From Pseudopyrenochaeta lycopersici (lineage: Eukaryota; Ascomycota; Dothideomycetes; Pleosporales; Pseudopyrenochaetaceae): a stretch of 64,000 nucleotides of DNA. The translations under genes and the position numbers were made by a program. Location of the stretch: assembly GCA_003313425.1 (NCBI GenBank), contig NHZP01000027.1, positions 744,001 to 808,000 of the forward strand. The letters run 5' to 3'. Shown in pieces: positions 23,101 through 34,057 of this stretch (within the stretch, counting starts at the first letter, position 1; each line of letters starts with the position of its first letter). A model generated the notes under the pieces. It was not told where the DNA came from and ran no database searches. It saw only the letters and a list, made by a program, of their open reading frames with translations.

Positions 23101-25550
23101 TACCTGTTAGCAGATGTTCTAGAATTGCTGCAGTGTGAAGTTGGGCTGCTGCTTCGACGCTGTAAGTGAAGTATCGCTTGCGTTCTTCGAATCTTTCAGG
23201 AATACTGCCTTCAGATATCGCGATGATGGCCTTCACGACGTCAAGACGGTTGGTCCCAATGGCTTTGAGCATCGCATCACCCTCGATCATGTCTAGGAAG
23301 AAGTAAGTATTGTTCATGGAGGATGTCCCGATACACCATGCTTGTCGAATTCGAACACCACGATCGTGAAGCGCTTGCGTAATGGTTTCAATGTCTTCGG
23401 GCCGCATTATCGCCAGATAGTCGAGCAAATTTGCTCCATTTGATAGATGGATACTTGCCCCAGCCTCAATCAGGTAGAGAGCCTCTTTGGAGCGGCCATG
23501 CATGCTGGCAAGGAGCAGAGGGCTCTCGCCAAGTCCGTTTTGAAGATCGATGCTGCAAGCATGGCCGTGGATGAGATCCTTAAGCATTTGGATATCTCCA
23601 AACAAGGCCACAGCATGGAGAGTTGTGTTTCCATGTCCAAAAGTAGGTTCGTCTGCACGGCCATCGCCCTTGAGACGTTTGGCGTGTCGTTGGAACCCTT
23701 CTTGTGACTGAACTTCCAATGCATTTTCTGCCATTCCGTGGAGTTCGCAAAGTCGCTCGTCTCTACGCGTGGTATAATTAGGGTGTTCAAGTATTTCTGG
23801 AATTCGGTCCAGTATCCAGCGGCGTGCCGTGATTGCCTCGTTCACCGCGGCAATGATTGTAGCATTCAGGGCCTCGCTGGTTTCGCCGTCGGTGAGACTG
23901 CCTCCAAGAGCATCTCGGATGCTCAAGATTGTCGATGATGCAAACATGGCTTGAATACCGCCTAGCTTTATCAATTTGAGTAACAATCTGAAGACCTCGG
24001 TCGGATCCTTCCGGCATCCAACCCCAGAAAGCCTGCAGGATATCATCACGTAGAGAGAGCTGTATGCTATTGCCGTGTTTTCTTCGTGGCTTCCAGCGGC
24101 GGAAGGTTGCTCGTATTGAGCTAGCATGTCCTCCAATGCTTGATAAAAGCATGTCTGCAAGGGCGCTCCCAGAACGGCTAGGAACTCAATAGATCTCGGT
24201 AGCTTGAAGAGCTTAGCATTGCACAGGTTTACTAAACTAGACAAGTTCTGTACTTACAAGTTCAAACTTGCTAGGCAACGGCTGTATCGGCTGCGCCGCA
24301 TATTGTCTACTATTCCTATTCGTAGGTGTATTGTTAGAATTGTTAGCCAGGGGGGGAAGGGGGCTGCGGAATGCTCACGGCGTTGGCACAATATTAAGCG
24401 ATTCTTGTAACTCCTGAGCAGCCACCTCAAGGCTTCGAGTAAGTGGTTCTAGCGCCAGCGTGTGCAAGAACAAACGTAGCAAGTGATTTCGGTCCTCACT
24501 GCTGAGGGGAATGGGCTCGATAAAATTTTCAATACTAGCTGCGACGAATGCACAAAGACCATAACCGACGAGTTGAATCTGCGTGATCGCAGCGCGTCTA
24601 GATGCTGTATCGGCAGGAAGATCAAAGAAGGTGGAGAAGGGCTCGTTGCCATCGGCCAGGACCCTCCATACTAGCAGTCCGAATGAGTACACATCCGTGA
24701 GATGTAGTTGGCTTGAAGTCAGAGCATCACCACCTTCTGGAGCACGGAAGTAAGGCGTATATCCTACAAGATGTGTAGTGCTGTTCTCCATTTCGAGGCC
24801 TGGTGAAGAATTGATGACAGCGCAGCCGAAATCCGATAGCTTTGCAACATATTTGTCTTTGTCATGAGGAAATACTAAGACATTCTCAGTCTTGACGTCT
24901 CCGTGGGTTATGCCACAGCTGTGCAGTGCCAGTAGACCCTCCGCAACATCAAGACACAGCTTCTTTTTTACTTGGAGCTCGATAGGATGAATCGACCTAT
25001 AGCGCTGGAGATGGGCCAGTGTGCCAAATTGGGCATGCTCCAGAACAAGGCAAACGGTAGTCTGGGTTGTGTCGCTGGGATCGGGTGTCCACAGGATCCG
25101 TTGTAATGAGACAATGTTCTCGTGGTGTGCAAGTGGCGGATGCGTCAGTACGCGGCATTCAGTGACCAAGGCTCGAATTTGATGCTTTACTGTGGAGGTG
25201 TAGCCTTGTGTACGGCCTGCTGACCCAAGCCCCGCTTTAGAGATCTTGTATGCAAATACAGGGCTGCTCGTCGGATATGTGCTCTTCCGCTGCGGCAATC
25301 TCTTTACCAGAAATGAGAGACCATTGCCAATGACATCCAGACTCGAGAGCGGGGTTAGCTCCCGTTCGAAGTCGACGCCATCGGAGCGGAGGATCAGGTT
25401 AGATATTGTGAGAAAGATGTTGCTGATTGCCGGCTCTTCGGAGGTCTTGAAGGCATCACTGTCTCCGGAGTCTGCCAGACTAATAGATCTCTCGGATAGA
25501 ATGAGGGACGAATCGGCATCCATGGCGAGATCGGTAGGAGCACCGTACAT
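20179..25550 (-). CDS. Kinase-Sel1-like-ankyrin-ZZ-finger protein, 1734 aa, four exons
   Basis: Exons 25550-24379, 24315-24258, 24202-22383 and 22333-20179 total 5205 bases (1735 codons). Introns: 63 bases (GTGAGC, branch GCTAAC, end AATAG), 55 bases (GTAAGT, end CAAG) and 49 bases (GTAAGG, branch ACTGAC, end CGTAG). Each removes the stop or frame change that otherwise splits the region into three. Residues about 70-380 are a protein kinase: G-loop GNGLSFLV, FAYKIS lysine, HGDVKTEN (catalytic D218), DFG at D240 and RAPE; all key residues present. About 411-600 is a Sel1-like helical region, with ankyrin repeats at about 600-1010 and 1035-1130 (GLTPLHVAIANKNLSAVKLL). The C-terminus has two ZZ-type zinc fingers at about 1519-1566 and 1627-1679 (FCAGDACANKVW with CLPCQTASFCEGC; CDGTACAVK with CETCPNADFCTTC). 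The likely role is a receptor-like or scaffold kinase; ZZ and ankyrin modules bind protein partners. Divergent from the HeLo-pseudokinase at 26018. Confidence 0.85.
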
Positions 25551-26017
25551 GAGACTCGAAAGGGATGCTAGTTTGGCGGCCGAAGTGGATGCGGCCGGGG
25601 CGGTGCTGTGCTTATCAATGACTCGACCTCACCAGGAACAACGCACAACGTCGTATAGCCTCATGAAGGTTCAGCTTCAAGGGTGACACACAGCTCAACT
25701 TTGATTTTGCCATCTTCTTATTGGGTCTGAAGCGCTACCGCTCTTAACGAGTCTATGATTGGTGTAGAGCTTGGTGTCGTTCACCGGAAGCCTAGCTGGT
25801 TATTTGAGGCGCTGCCTCGGTAGGGTTGCACAGGCGCTCGATTGGTCGCGACACGCGGCCTAGACTGCGCCACCGTCAACACTTCGCCTTGTGGCATCAC
25901 GCCTCATTCCAGGAGTTGCGCAAAGCTAAAGACAAAATACCTATCAGCCTCCCTTGTTTCCTACGTGATGAGTGCTTTGGCCTGCCTGACCCCAATCACT
26001 CGTCCCAAGGACCCGTC
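25551..26017. promoter_or_regulatory. Bidirectional promoter of gene pair 2
   Basis: The 467 bases between the divergent ATGs at 25550 and 26018. No confident core-promoter element seen. An in-frame upstream extension of the plus gene to 25826 lacks an ATG and looks non-coding in composition, so it is counted as 5' leader. Confidence 0.45.
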
Positions 26018-27790
26018 ATGGATGTTGCATTCGGAGTTGTGAGTGTGATAGGCGTTGCGATTCAGCTCTTCCAGACCATCAAGGCTTCGTACGAACTCTT
26101 GAGCACGGCCAAGGGCTTGGAGAAGGATGCACCCGTTCTGCTATGGAAGCTCAAGATCCAACAGGCACGATTCGTTAGTTGGGGTCAATACTTCGGCGCA
26201 GAATCTGGAGTTCTAGATGCACAACTGCAGGAGAATGGCTTGTTCGATGTAGTGGTTGGCCTGCTGCAACAAACAAAGCAAATGCTCAGCCATGCGGATA
26301 CTCTTGCATCTAAGTACGGTGTCCATTGCCCACCGGGCTCATTTCCACTGCTACCGACTAGCTCTACAGCAGCGAGACAGACAATACCTTCAATCAACGC
26401 TAGAATCAGTTTCAAGCTTCGCTGGGCAGTATCAGACAAGGCTAAATTTGCCTCTCTCATAGCAGACCTCAAAGATTTCAACGATGGACTTCATGCACTA
26501 TTACGAATCAATGAAACTGTTGCCATCGACAGGCTTATCCACTCAGCTGTCCTTCGAGGGACCCGCAACGCCAGCCAGGTAGAAAGTGTCAATGTTGCAT
26601 GCAGGGAGCTCAAGGAGTCTAGTAGCTCATCACCACCGAATGTTGCTCTGTTGTACGACCACATCCAGAGTTCTACGCAGTCAAAGCTTGCCATCATGTC
26701 TCCTGAGGACAAGGCCATGGATATGTCACAGCGGCGGAGCCGTACACAGATTGAAACATTCAAAGAACGTACGACATCTGAATTTCGGACTGTGGGTCGA
26801 TATCGCATCTACGGGAAGGACAGCAATGGCCAAGAAGTTACAGACAACATCAGAATCCTGATCGAGTGGAAGGAATTTGATCCCAAAAGTCCTGTGAAGG
26901 CACTGATCGACAGGCGCGTCAATCGCATCGCCGAGCTGCTCTCTGCAAAAACGCCCAAGCCTACGGATTTCCGTATACAAGATTGCCTGGGGTTTTTCGA
27001 AGACGATGAGTTTCCTAGATATGGCGTGATGTATAGAGTGCCTCAGTCGGCAAGCGGACAAGTGGTCTCTCTCTACAGCCTGCTTGGCAGGAGCGAGGAT
27101 CCATATCTGCCCGACTTGGGAGACAAGTTTGAGTTGGCTAAAATCCTCGTCACTGCACTACTGCGGCTTCACGATTGCGGATGGGTGCATGGGTCCCTCC
27201 GCTCGAACAACATCATTTTCTTAGCCGACGAGGATGAAAGCGAAGCTAGACATCTTCGTGACCCATATATTCATGGGTTCACCTTCTCAAGACCCACCGA
27301 CCCCAGCGAGATCACATTGGAATATTCTATGACGCATTTCGAGCACGACCTTTACCGGCACCCTCAAATCGCGCAGTTCACTTCCCGCAAGGTTCTAAAA
27401 GATATGACTGATCATCAAAGGTTCCAAACTGTTCACGACCTTTACGCCTTGGGGGTCATCCTCTTAGAGATTGGCTTGTGGAGGAGGATCAACACCCTTT
27501 GGAAAGACAAGTATACGCAGGCGAGATTCCATGAAAAACTTGTTACTGCCTATGTCCCTAGATTGGGCCCCAAGATGGGTATTATATACAGAGACACGGT
27601 ACAGCGTCTATTGACTGTTCCCGTTACGCAAGAAACCCAGAGGGATGCAGCATCAGACGATGCGAAGCAGGACTCTGACACGGTTCTCGATTATCACCGT
27701 GAAGCATTGGTACCAGAAGTCTTACCACTCTCTGATAGTATTCAATCATACTGGAAGTTCGTGGCGAGGCTCGCAGAGTGCAAGGTATAA
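26018..27790 (+). CDS. HeLo domain plus pseudokinase protein (MLKL-like architecture), 590 aa
   Basis: Single exon; start at MDVAFGVVSVIGVAIQLF, which is where HeLo domains usually begin. Residues 1 to about 200 are a HeLo (prion-inhibition and propagation) domain: a hydrophobic first helix, then LEKDAPVLLWKLKIQQARF, SWGQYFG, and RWAVSDKAKFASLIADLKDF, a typical signature of the family. Residues about 270-590 have a kinase fold with dead motifs: H391-G392-S393 in place of HRD (no catalytic Asp), GFT (420-422) in place of DFG, and RHP in place of APE. It shares the layout of the protein at 7027-8734, including VHxSLRxxN and LGVxLLEIGLW. Known for the family: HeLo domains execute cell death in fungal incompatibility. 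Inferred: this is the effector or adaptor of the adjacent kinase-ankyrin-ZZ protein. No amyloid-type C-terminal motif is apparent. Confidence 0.88.
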   Translation: MDVAFGVVSVIGVAIQLFQTIKASYELLSTAKGLEKDAPVLLWKLKIQQARFVSWGQYFGAESGVLDAQLQENGLFDVVVGLLQQTKQMLSHADTLASKYGVHCPPGSFPLLPTSSTAARQTIPSINARISFKLRWAVSDKAKFASLIADLKDFNDGLHALLRINETVAIDRLIHSAVLRGTRNASQVESVNVACRELKESSSSSPPNVALLYDHIQSSTQSKLAIMSPEDKAMDMSQRRSRTQIETFKERTTSEFRTVGRYRIYGKDSNGQEVTDNIRILIEWKEFDPKSPVKALIDRRVNRIAELLSAKTPKPTDFRIQDCLGFFEDDEFPRYGVMYRVPQSASGQVVSLYSLLGRSEDPYLPDLGDKFELAKILVTALLRLHDCGWVHGSLRSNNIIFLADEDESEARHLRDPYIHGFTFSRPTDPSEITLEYSMTHFEHDLYRHPQIAQFTSRKVLKDMTDHQRFQTVHDLYALGVILLEIGLWRRINTLWKDKYTQARFHEKLVTAYVPRLGPKMGIIYRDTVQRLLTVPVTQETQRDAASDDAKQDSDTVLDYHREALVPEVLPLSDSIQSYWKFVARLAECKV

Positions 27791-27895
27791 AGATTAGTAT
27801 AAACACGCCAAGCGACGTGCAATCGCAATACAGAAAATGCTAGAGCGCTAAACCCCGCACCCTCCAAAACAAAGTAATGTTAGCATAGGGAGCCG

Positions 27896-28237
27896 TCATG
27901 ATACGACTGCTGCGCACGAACAGGCGCCGGTCCAGCTCTCCTGCAGCGTTCCATGTTTGCTTTCCATGACATCAAGGCTTCTTAGCAAGGCTACCAGCGT
28001 AGGATGGCGCTTGCTAGTGATCATTTGACGTATTGTAGTATCTGTGACCAACATCTGGAGCCTCTCTATGAGGTAACCTGCTTGGTGGAGCTCTAATGCC
28101 TCCTGATAACCGGCAGAGTGAGCGGTTGCGGAGAGAGACTGGTTTACACGATTAGAAATGTACTTTTCGGTCAGCCCTTGTAGCGCCAGCGTGAGTGGAA
28201 GGTAAGTGAACTTCCCCTTAGGCCACTTTGGATTCAT
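27896..28237 (-). CDS. Hypothetical protein, 113 aa, doubtful
   Basis: ATG at 28237 (MNPKWPKGKFTYLPLTLAL) and stop at 27896, in normal-GC sequence. Composition is plausible for a helical protein, with a Cys-containing tail (GACSCAAVVS). I recognise no family. It converges with the HeLo-pseudokinase gene, about 105 bases from its stop. It could be chance or a relic. Confidence 0.25.
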   Translation of the reverse strand: MNPKWPKGKFTYLPLTLALQGLTEKYISNRVNQSLSATAHSAGYQEALELHQAGYLIERLQMLVTDTTIRQMITSKRHPTLVALLRSLDVMESKHGTLQESWTGACSCAAVVS

Positions 28238-28575
28238 GTCCCTCCCCTTACACTAGAAGGGACCCCGCTGTCCTAGTTCAGCATCAACAAGCGGTTGTGG
28301 TGGAGAGAAAGCTAGGTGACTAAACGCAAAGAAGATGGAGCATACTCCCTGCTGGGCATTTTTCAATATCAACTTAGCGCTAGTTTATAGCGAAGGGGCG
28401 GCTGGCGCCTTTAGACGCCTTACGGATAAGATCTACATGCTTAAAAGATAGGTTTAAGACATATACAGCGCATATTCTCGTAATGACAATAAGCGCATTA
28501 AGGATACGAAGGGTAGACTGCAAGCATATTCCTACCGCTGGGTTCTTAACAACACCACTTTCTAGTTTCAAAAGC

Positions 28576-28816
28576 ACGTAGGAAGACTAGTACGAGGGCC
28601 TTCATGGCAATCGGAGTACTTCTAGATGATGCAAGCCACTCGTTCATGCACAACATAGAGTCATTCTTTTGGGTATTCTTCTGGATATGCATTCACTATA
28701 ACGGGCCAGGTAAATTTATTAGGGCAACGGAGTTTAAGTGCTGGAATTACGAGGATGATCGAAAACTGGCTAAGATAAAGTTCAGCACAATCCGATCATT
28801 TACTATCTCCGTCTAA
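28576..28816 (+). pseudogene. FunK1-type fungal protein kinase, C-terminal fragment
   Basis: Reads KTSTRAFMAIGVLLDD then SFMHNIESFFWVFFWICIHY and FKCWNYEDDRKLAKIKF. This is the highly characteristic C-lobe of FunK1 kinases (usual form TGTRAFMAIGVLL ... HSFMHDLESFFWVLFWICIHY). No N-lobe, HRD or DFG part is found upstream, where the plus strand has stops in all frames. The fragment ends at a stop soon after the signature. FunK1 genes are often multicopy and associated with transposon-rich regions. Judged a relic. Confidence 0.72.
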
Positions 28817-29185
28817 CAAGGACAATTATCCATCTGTTTTAGACTCTTATATAGTAATAGAATATTAAATAAGTTTTCTTAAAACTTATCTAGCTCTTAA
28901 GTTGCCACAACCCCGTCGCATGCGCTTATCCAACGCCAGCTCGTTGTCTCGCGAGCTAATCACAGCTAGGCTGAGTACGTAAACTGCTTCGGTACAAGAG
29001 GATACTTTTCAGTCATAGTTTAAGCTGGCAATTAAGGGGTCTCTAATTAGATACTAATTCATTACCTAATAAGTGGATTATCTGAAAATGGATGGGCAAG
29101 ACTCATGGTTGGCTCCTACAATGGAGAAGCGAGGAGCAGGAAGAACGTATATAGCTAACGCTTCGGGTTGCATGGCCATAATAAA

Positions 29186-29265
<80 letters not shown>

Positions 29266-29794
29266 CAACGCAACGCAGCGCGATACAACGCTAGGCAGCA
29301 AGGCTGAATACAGCCTTGTGGCTGGTAGAAGTGGCTATTCTGATTTGGCAGCTTAGGCCATCTTCATTATCCCAAGGGTAAGCGTAGGATGAGAGTTTGC
29401 GCGGCGTGCAAGAACCGGGAGTTGCGATTGCAGGCGAGGAATGGTAGCTTTAATGCCTACGCGACGCATTTCACCGGAATGCCTCTCACCAGAATAGCCT
29501 TACCGGAAGCTACCTAGCGCATTCACGTTATTGGGGCATATTCGGGTGTTGTTCACTTGTAATAACATACTGAACCTCTCGCGCATTCGACAAAGATTCA
29601 TCCGGTGAAGCCACAATATTGGAACTGCACGGAGCCAAGCGCTGTTTCAGTAATTTGGGTTACCGCGACCTATAAAATGTGAACGATAGACGCTGAAGTA
29701 ATCGAAAGTCGACTGTTTGTGGTTGCAGGTGCAATCAACTCATTGTGCAAATACGTTCAGCAATACCGAAGCGGCCACCATCCTGGGCATTACA
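28817..29794. other. Intergenic with microsatellite; promoter region of the HET gene
   Basis: No gene recognised. Contains the (CA)36 repeat. The stretch 29450-29500 has a loose repeat of (T)CACCGGAA/ACCAGAATAGCC units of no evident function. Confidence 0.5.
29189..29260. repeat. (CA)n microsatellite, about 36 units
   Basis: Uninterrupted CA dinucleotide run of 72 bases. It creates spurious Thr-His or Cys-Val open frames that are not genes. Confidence 0.97.
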
Positions 29795-31803
29795 ATGAGT
29801 GTTGACTCTCGAGGATTACGATGCCAGGCTTGTCATGGGTTTGGGCAATATTGGCAAATGGAAATGAGCCTGGAAAGTGTTCGCGAGGCAGCATCTCTGG
29901 GATGTTCTCGTTGCAATATTTTATTAGAGTCTATGGTCTTCTATCGGCACCGTTGGCTTCACCTTGGAAAGGATGAAGGGACTATCGTTCGAATGGTTAT
30001 CAGCAAGCCTTTGGTAAGTAACGGTCTTGTTATGACAAATTTGAACTGGAAGTCTGAGAGTGGAGAGACAAAAGATGTGCCAATTCAAATTATGGCAGAG
30101 GTAAGTCTATATCGTTCTTAATAGCGGAGATTACGACTCACTCTCCACACAGGATGATGTCTCATTCCTTTGACCCTTCGTTGCGACGGGTCGAGCAGTG
30201 CCTCTATACGCAACTGATCCTTCATGTTTTAATTTCCTTCGCTCCAAGATCGCGCCCTGCGATGAAAACCATGATGACTGCACATGAATCAGTAACGCAG
30301 CCACTCGCACCAAGGCGATTGCCAAAAATTCCCAACCACGACGATAGTAGTCGAGCAATCTTATTTGAAACCTCAGGCCACAGATACAAGTACGCTGCAC
30401 TAAGTCACTGCTGGGGATCGAACTGCGACATTCCCAAGACAACGAGAGCGACTCTAAAAGCACACTTATCCAGTGGAATACCGGTCTCCAATCTTTCAAA
30501 AACGTTCATCGACGCCATGGATATACTAGAGCGTTTAGATATACAGTGTATATGGATTGACTCGCTTTGCATTGTTCAAGACGATGAAGAGGATAAGTCT
30601 AGAGAGATTCCAAGAATGGGGAGCGTATATGGCCAAGCGTATATCCCTATCGCCGCGACACTTGCGGAAGATGGAAACTACGGTTTATACAGCCAAAGAT
30701 TGCAGCGTCGCATTAGGGTACGGACCGCAACCGGCATCGCACTCAAGGTTGCTGTGTACGATAAGAGTCATCATGACGTATGGAAAAAAGGAGAAAATTT
30801 CTGGGCTGCTCCTGAGCTTCCTCTGTTTGGGCGCGCCTGGGCATTTCAAGAACGCTTGTTGGCTAAAAGAGTAGTGCATTTCACTCCGGCTGAGCTAGTA
30901 TGGGAGTGTCGCTCGTCCGTGGACTGCGAGTGCGGAGACCTCCAAAACCCACAAACGAGTTGGCCTGAATTTGGGGTAGGGAAAAATTTGAAAACGAAGT
31001 ATGCGCAGGTGGCAAGGTGGGGAAGTGATATGTGTCGACTTAACTTCTGGCACGACATCTGTGCTCAGTACAGTGCAAGGCAGATAACGCGGGTTGCTGA
31101 TCGTCTATTAGCTCTATCTTCCGTCGCAAGGCAGATCGATATGCCCGATTTTCTCGGCAGGTATCTGGCAGGAATATGGGAAGATATTTTACCAGGCGGG
31201 TTGCTGTGGTGGTCAGAGTACACGAATCCGAGTCTTTACTCAACGGGCGACAGAACACACTGGCGAGTACGATCGTCTTACGTACCAACTTGGTCCTGGC
31301 TATCAGTCGAAGGGCGCGTGAGTACATGGGGAAGATACATTAAAGCGCTGGTCCGCATACACTCCATCCAATACACGATCAGTGGAGAGGATAGTTACGG
31401 TCAATGTCTTGGGGGAGTGACCACGATCACTGGCCGAACATTGACCGTGCAAGTGGTCGATGCCGTGCGAGAAGATGGGCCAAGCAGTAAGGAAATACGG
31501 CTTGCTCATGAACAGGAAACCTATGACTTCACGACAGATACTAGTCCTTTCGAGCTGTCAAGTGAGGAATTAGACAAATCAGAATTACTAGCGCTCTGCT
31601 TCAGCGTCGCAGGACCCCCTTATGTTCATGCAATCATTTTGAAATTGGTGTCGGGCACGGCCGACAATTATGAGCGCCTTGGATTAGCTTCGATACCGGA
31701 AGATCTGTTCATGGGGCAAGCGACTAGGTTGATCAAGCCTAGTTTGAAAAAGGATGGTTTCACTGAACAGCTTATTCCTCAGCAGAGGGTATACTTGTGG
31801 TAG
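29795..31803 (+). CDS. HET-domain (heterokaryon incompatibility) protein, 5' part possibly frameshifted
   Basis: Exon 1 from the ATG at 29795 encodes LRCQACHGF and SLGCSRCNILLE, the Cys-rich start common in this HET subfamily. A GTAAGT donor lies at 30101. The main exon ends at 31803 and holds the HET domain: KYAALSHCWG, TFIDAMDILERL, CIWIDSLCIVQDDEEDK, YGQAYIPIAATLAEDGNYGL, then RAWAFQERLLAKRVVHF and PTWSWLSVEG, all typical. With the acceptor at 30152, the next exon opens in a frame that looks homologous (GRAVPLYATDPSCFNFLRSK, then PCDENHDDC, the C-x4-H-x2-C block) but contains a TGA at about 30171 and must shift frame near 30285 to join the HET frame. An alternative acceptor at 30198 gives an open but less family-like N-terminus. 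Function by family: triggers incompatibility cell death when activated. Its stop lies one base before the AT-rich block. Confidence 0.75.
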
Positions 31804-33668
31804 CTATAGTTTATTTTAAATATAGTCTTTCATTTTTTACTTTCTTTTATATAAATAAAGTTATACACTTTTTATAAGTTTAATACTATAAAAACTTTTA
31901 TAAATGGTAATTAGTCTTATAAGTTTACTATATTTAGTAAAGAGTATTAATTTTTAATTATAATATTATTAAGTTTCTAATAGTTAACGTATAATATTTA
32001 CTTCTTATTCTTTTTTAGTATAAATAATATAAAGTATCTTACTAGTAATTATAAGTTTTTAATAATTTTTATTATTATTTATCTTAATATATTTACATAG
32101 TATTTTAGGTTCTTTTTTTAATAAACTATAAATTAAGCTAGAAGCTAGTTACTTTTTTTTATAAAATTATCTTATAGTCTTAAAGTTAGTATCTAAGTAA
32201 TACTTGTATACTTATCTTTTTTTAGAAAAGTAACTTATATTCTTTATACTTATTAAAATTACTAAAGTTATACTTTTTTTCTGAACTTTAGCTTATTAGT
32301 CTAAAAGTCTTTTATTAGTAGTTACTAATTTGGATTCTTATATCTTAAAGTTATGCTTAGTAGAAGTAAGAATTATTATTATTATTTTCTTATTTACTTA
32401 AGGACTTAGCTATAGTATAAGCTTACTTATAGTAGTATTTATCCTATAGTAATTAGATAAAAACTTTTAAATTCCTAGTTTATTTTTAAGCCATATACTT
32501 TTAACTATAAAAGTAATTATAGAGTTTAATAATATAAGTTATTTATTAGCTACTATTAATAGATATAATACTAACTTTAATACTAAGATAAAGCTAGCTT
32601 ATTTTATTACTTATATAAAAATATAACTTTATTATACAGTTACATGAATAAAGTTTCTACTACTAGCGCACAAGCTAGCCTTACATGCATTTATACGTAA
32701 AACTTTAATGCTATATATCTTAGCTAAAATATAATATAATTATATTTATATTAAGAATTACGTACGTAGTGAATATTTAGTTTACTAACTTTATACTTAT
32801 CTATATATAATAATTTATTATAGTATACTTAAAATAAAGTAGTAAATAAGCATTACTAGTATATAATACTAGTACTCTTTTAATATACTATAAAAGCTAT
32901 CCTCCTCTTCTTTAGTAGCGCTATAATTATTATACAAAAGATAGAATTTATATATATACTTCTTAAGATACTACTAAAGGTACTTAATTAAGTTAAGGTT
33001 AAGTAAGTATACTAGCTAGTTAATATTAGTAATATAGTACTTATAAAGAAACTTACGGGTTACTATAGCTATATATAATATTTATAAAGTAAAAGGCCTT
33101 TTATTAAAGCTTAAATAGAATTTTAAGTAAAGTAGCTACTTTTAAGAGTATTAAAATTACGCTCTATTATAATAAGCATACGTCTCTACACTTACTTATA
33201 TTTATTTATCTATATTAATACTTATACTATTTATACTAGTTTCTTATTAGTATTATAAGTTTCTAGTATTCTTAAGTTCTATTTCTCTTAACGTATCCTC
33301 TAAGTAAGCGCCGCGCATAAGCGAGCGCCGCACCTACTAAGTTTAAGTGCCTCTCTTATCTCAATATATAATAGCTTAATACTATACTCTTTAAATACCT
33401 TTAAATATAGTAGATATCTAGCTTACTATCTTAGCTATTTATATATTAAATTAGGTGGAACTATATTACTATAGTAATCTTTAATATATCTAAAAAAAAT
33501 AATCTATTACTAATATACTAAAACTACTACTTAATATAATTACTAGCTCATGTAAGGAAGCCTTCAGAGGTAAGACTTGGATATATAAAATAGATTTAAG
33601 CTAGTACTAAAGTAGACTAGTACTATAATATATATTATAATAGTAGGATAGATAAAGGTATAATAGAC
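31804..33668. other. AT-rich RIP-mutated block with transposon relics
   Basis: Very AT-rich, with stops in all frames. Only the mariner-like remains on the minus strand (separate entry) could be recognised; the rest (31804 to about 32850 and 33490-33668) is presumably older RIP-mutated repeat DNA. Confidence 0.6.
32860..33480 (-). mobile_element. Tc1/mariner-type transposase relic, RIP-mutated
   Basis: On the minus strand at about 33015-32985 the frame reads VYLLNLNLIKYL, explained as PYSPDLNPIEHL after Pro/Ser/Glu codons were RIP-mutated. It is followed by a Lys/Tyr-rich tail as in fungal mariner elements. Upstream (about 33420-33340) a helix-turn-helix-like piece reads YIEIREALKLSRCGARLC. 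The catalytic core between them seems shortened. Edges and terminal repeats were not found. Confidence 0.45.
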
Positions 33669-34057
33669 TGTTACGATCCTGCTGAGAACCCTGCCCCAGC
33701 GGCCCCACCTGGACTACGTAGGCATTGGCCCAACAACCAAGATCACGTGACATGCTCAGTTAATTAGTCTAATCAGTAGTACTGAGCACACTGAGCACAC
33801 TAAGCAACCTGGATAACCTCTATATATATAGATTACTATAATAAACCCTTATAGATAATTATATTTAACTTAATATTATACTCTATAGTATAGTAATAGT
33901 AATACTAATTATTCTTAACTCTTAGTACTCTTTATAGAAGCGCCCTCTTACTATCTGAGTATTAAACCCCCTTTTATATAGCCCCTTACTCTATCCTAGA
34001 GAACTAACCTTATAGTCTTATTAGTTATCCTTACAAATAGTCTTTAAGATCTTTATA
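33669..34057 (+). repeat. 5' LTR of the complete Ty3 element
   Basis: 389 bp from TGTTACGATCCTGC to GATCTTTATA. Better preserved at its 5' end than the 3' copy. Confidence 0.88.

Noticed and set aside
23470..24152. Minus-strand frames of 106 and 121 codons within the kinase-ankyrin-ZZ gene
   Set aside because: Other-frame shadows of exon 3.
25826..26017. N-terminal extension of the HeLo-pseudokinase frame by 64 codons
   Set aside because: It starts without an ATG, its composition is unlike the protein, and HeLo domains normally begin at the ATG at 26018.
29073..29356. Open frames reading poly Thr-His or Cys-Val
   Set aside because: Created by the (CA)n microsatellite.
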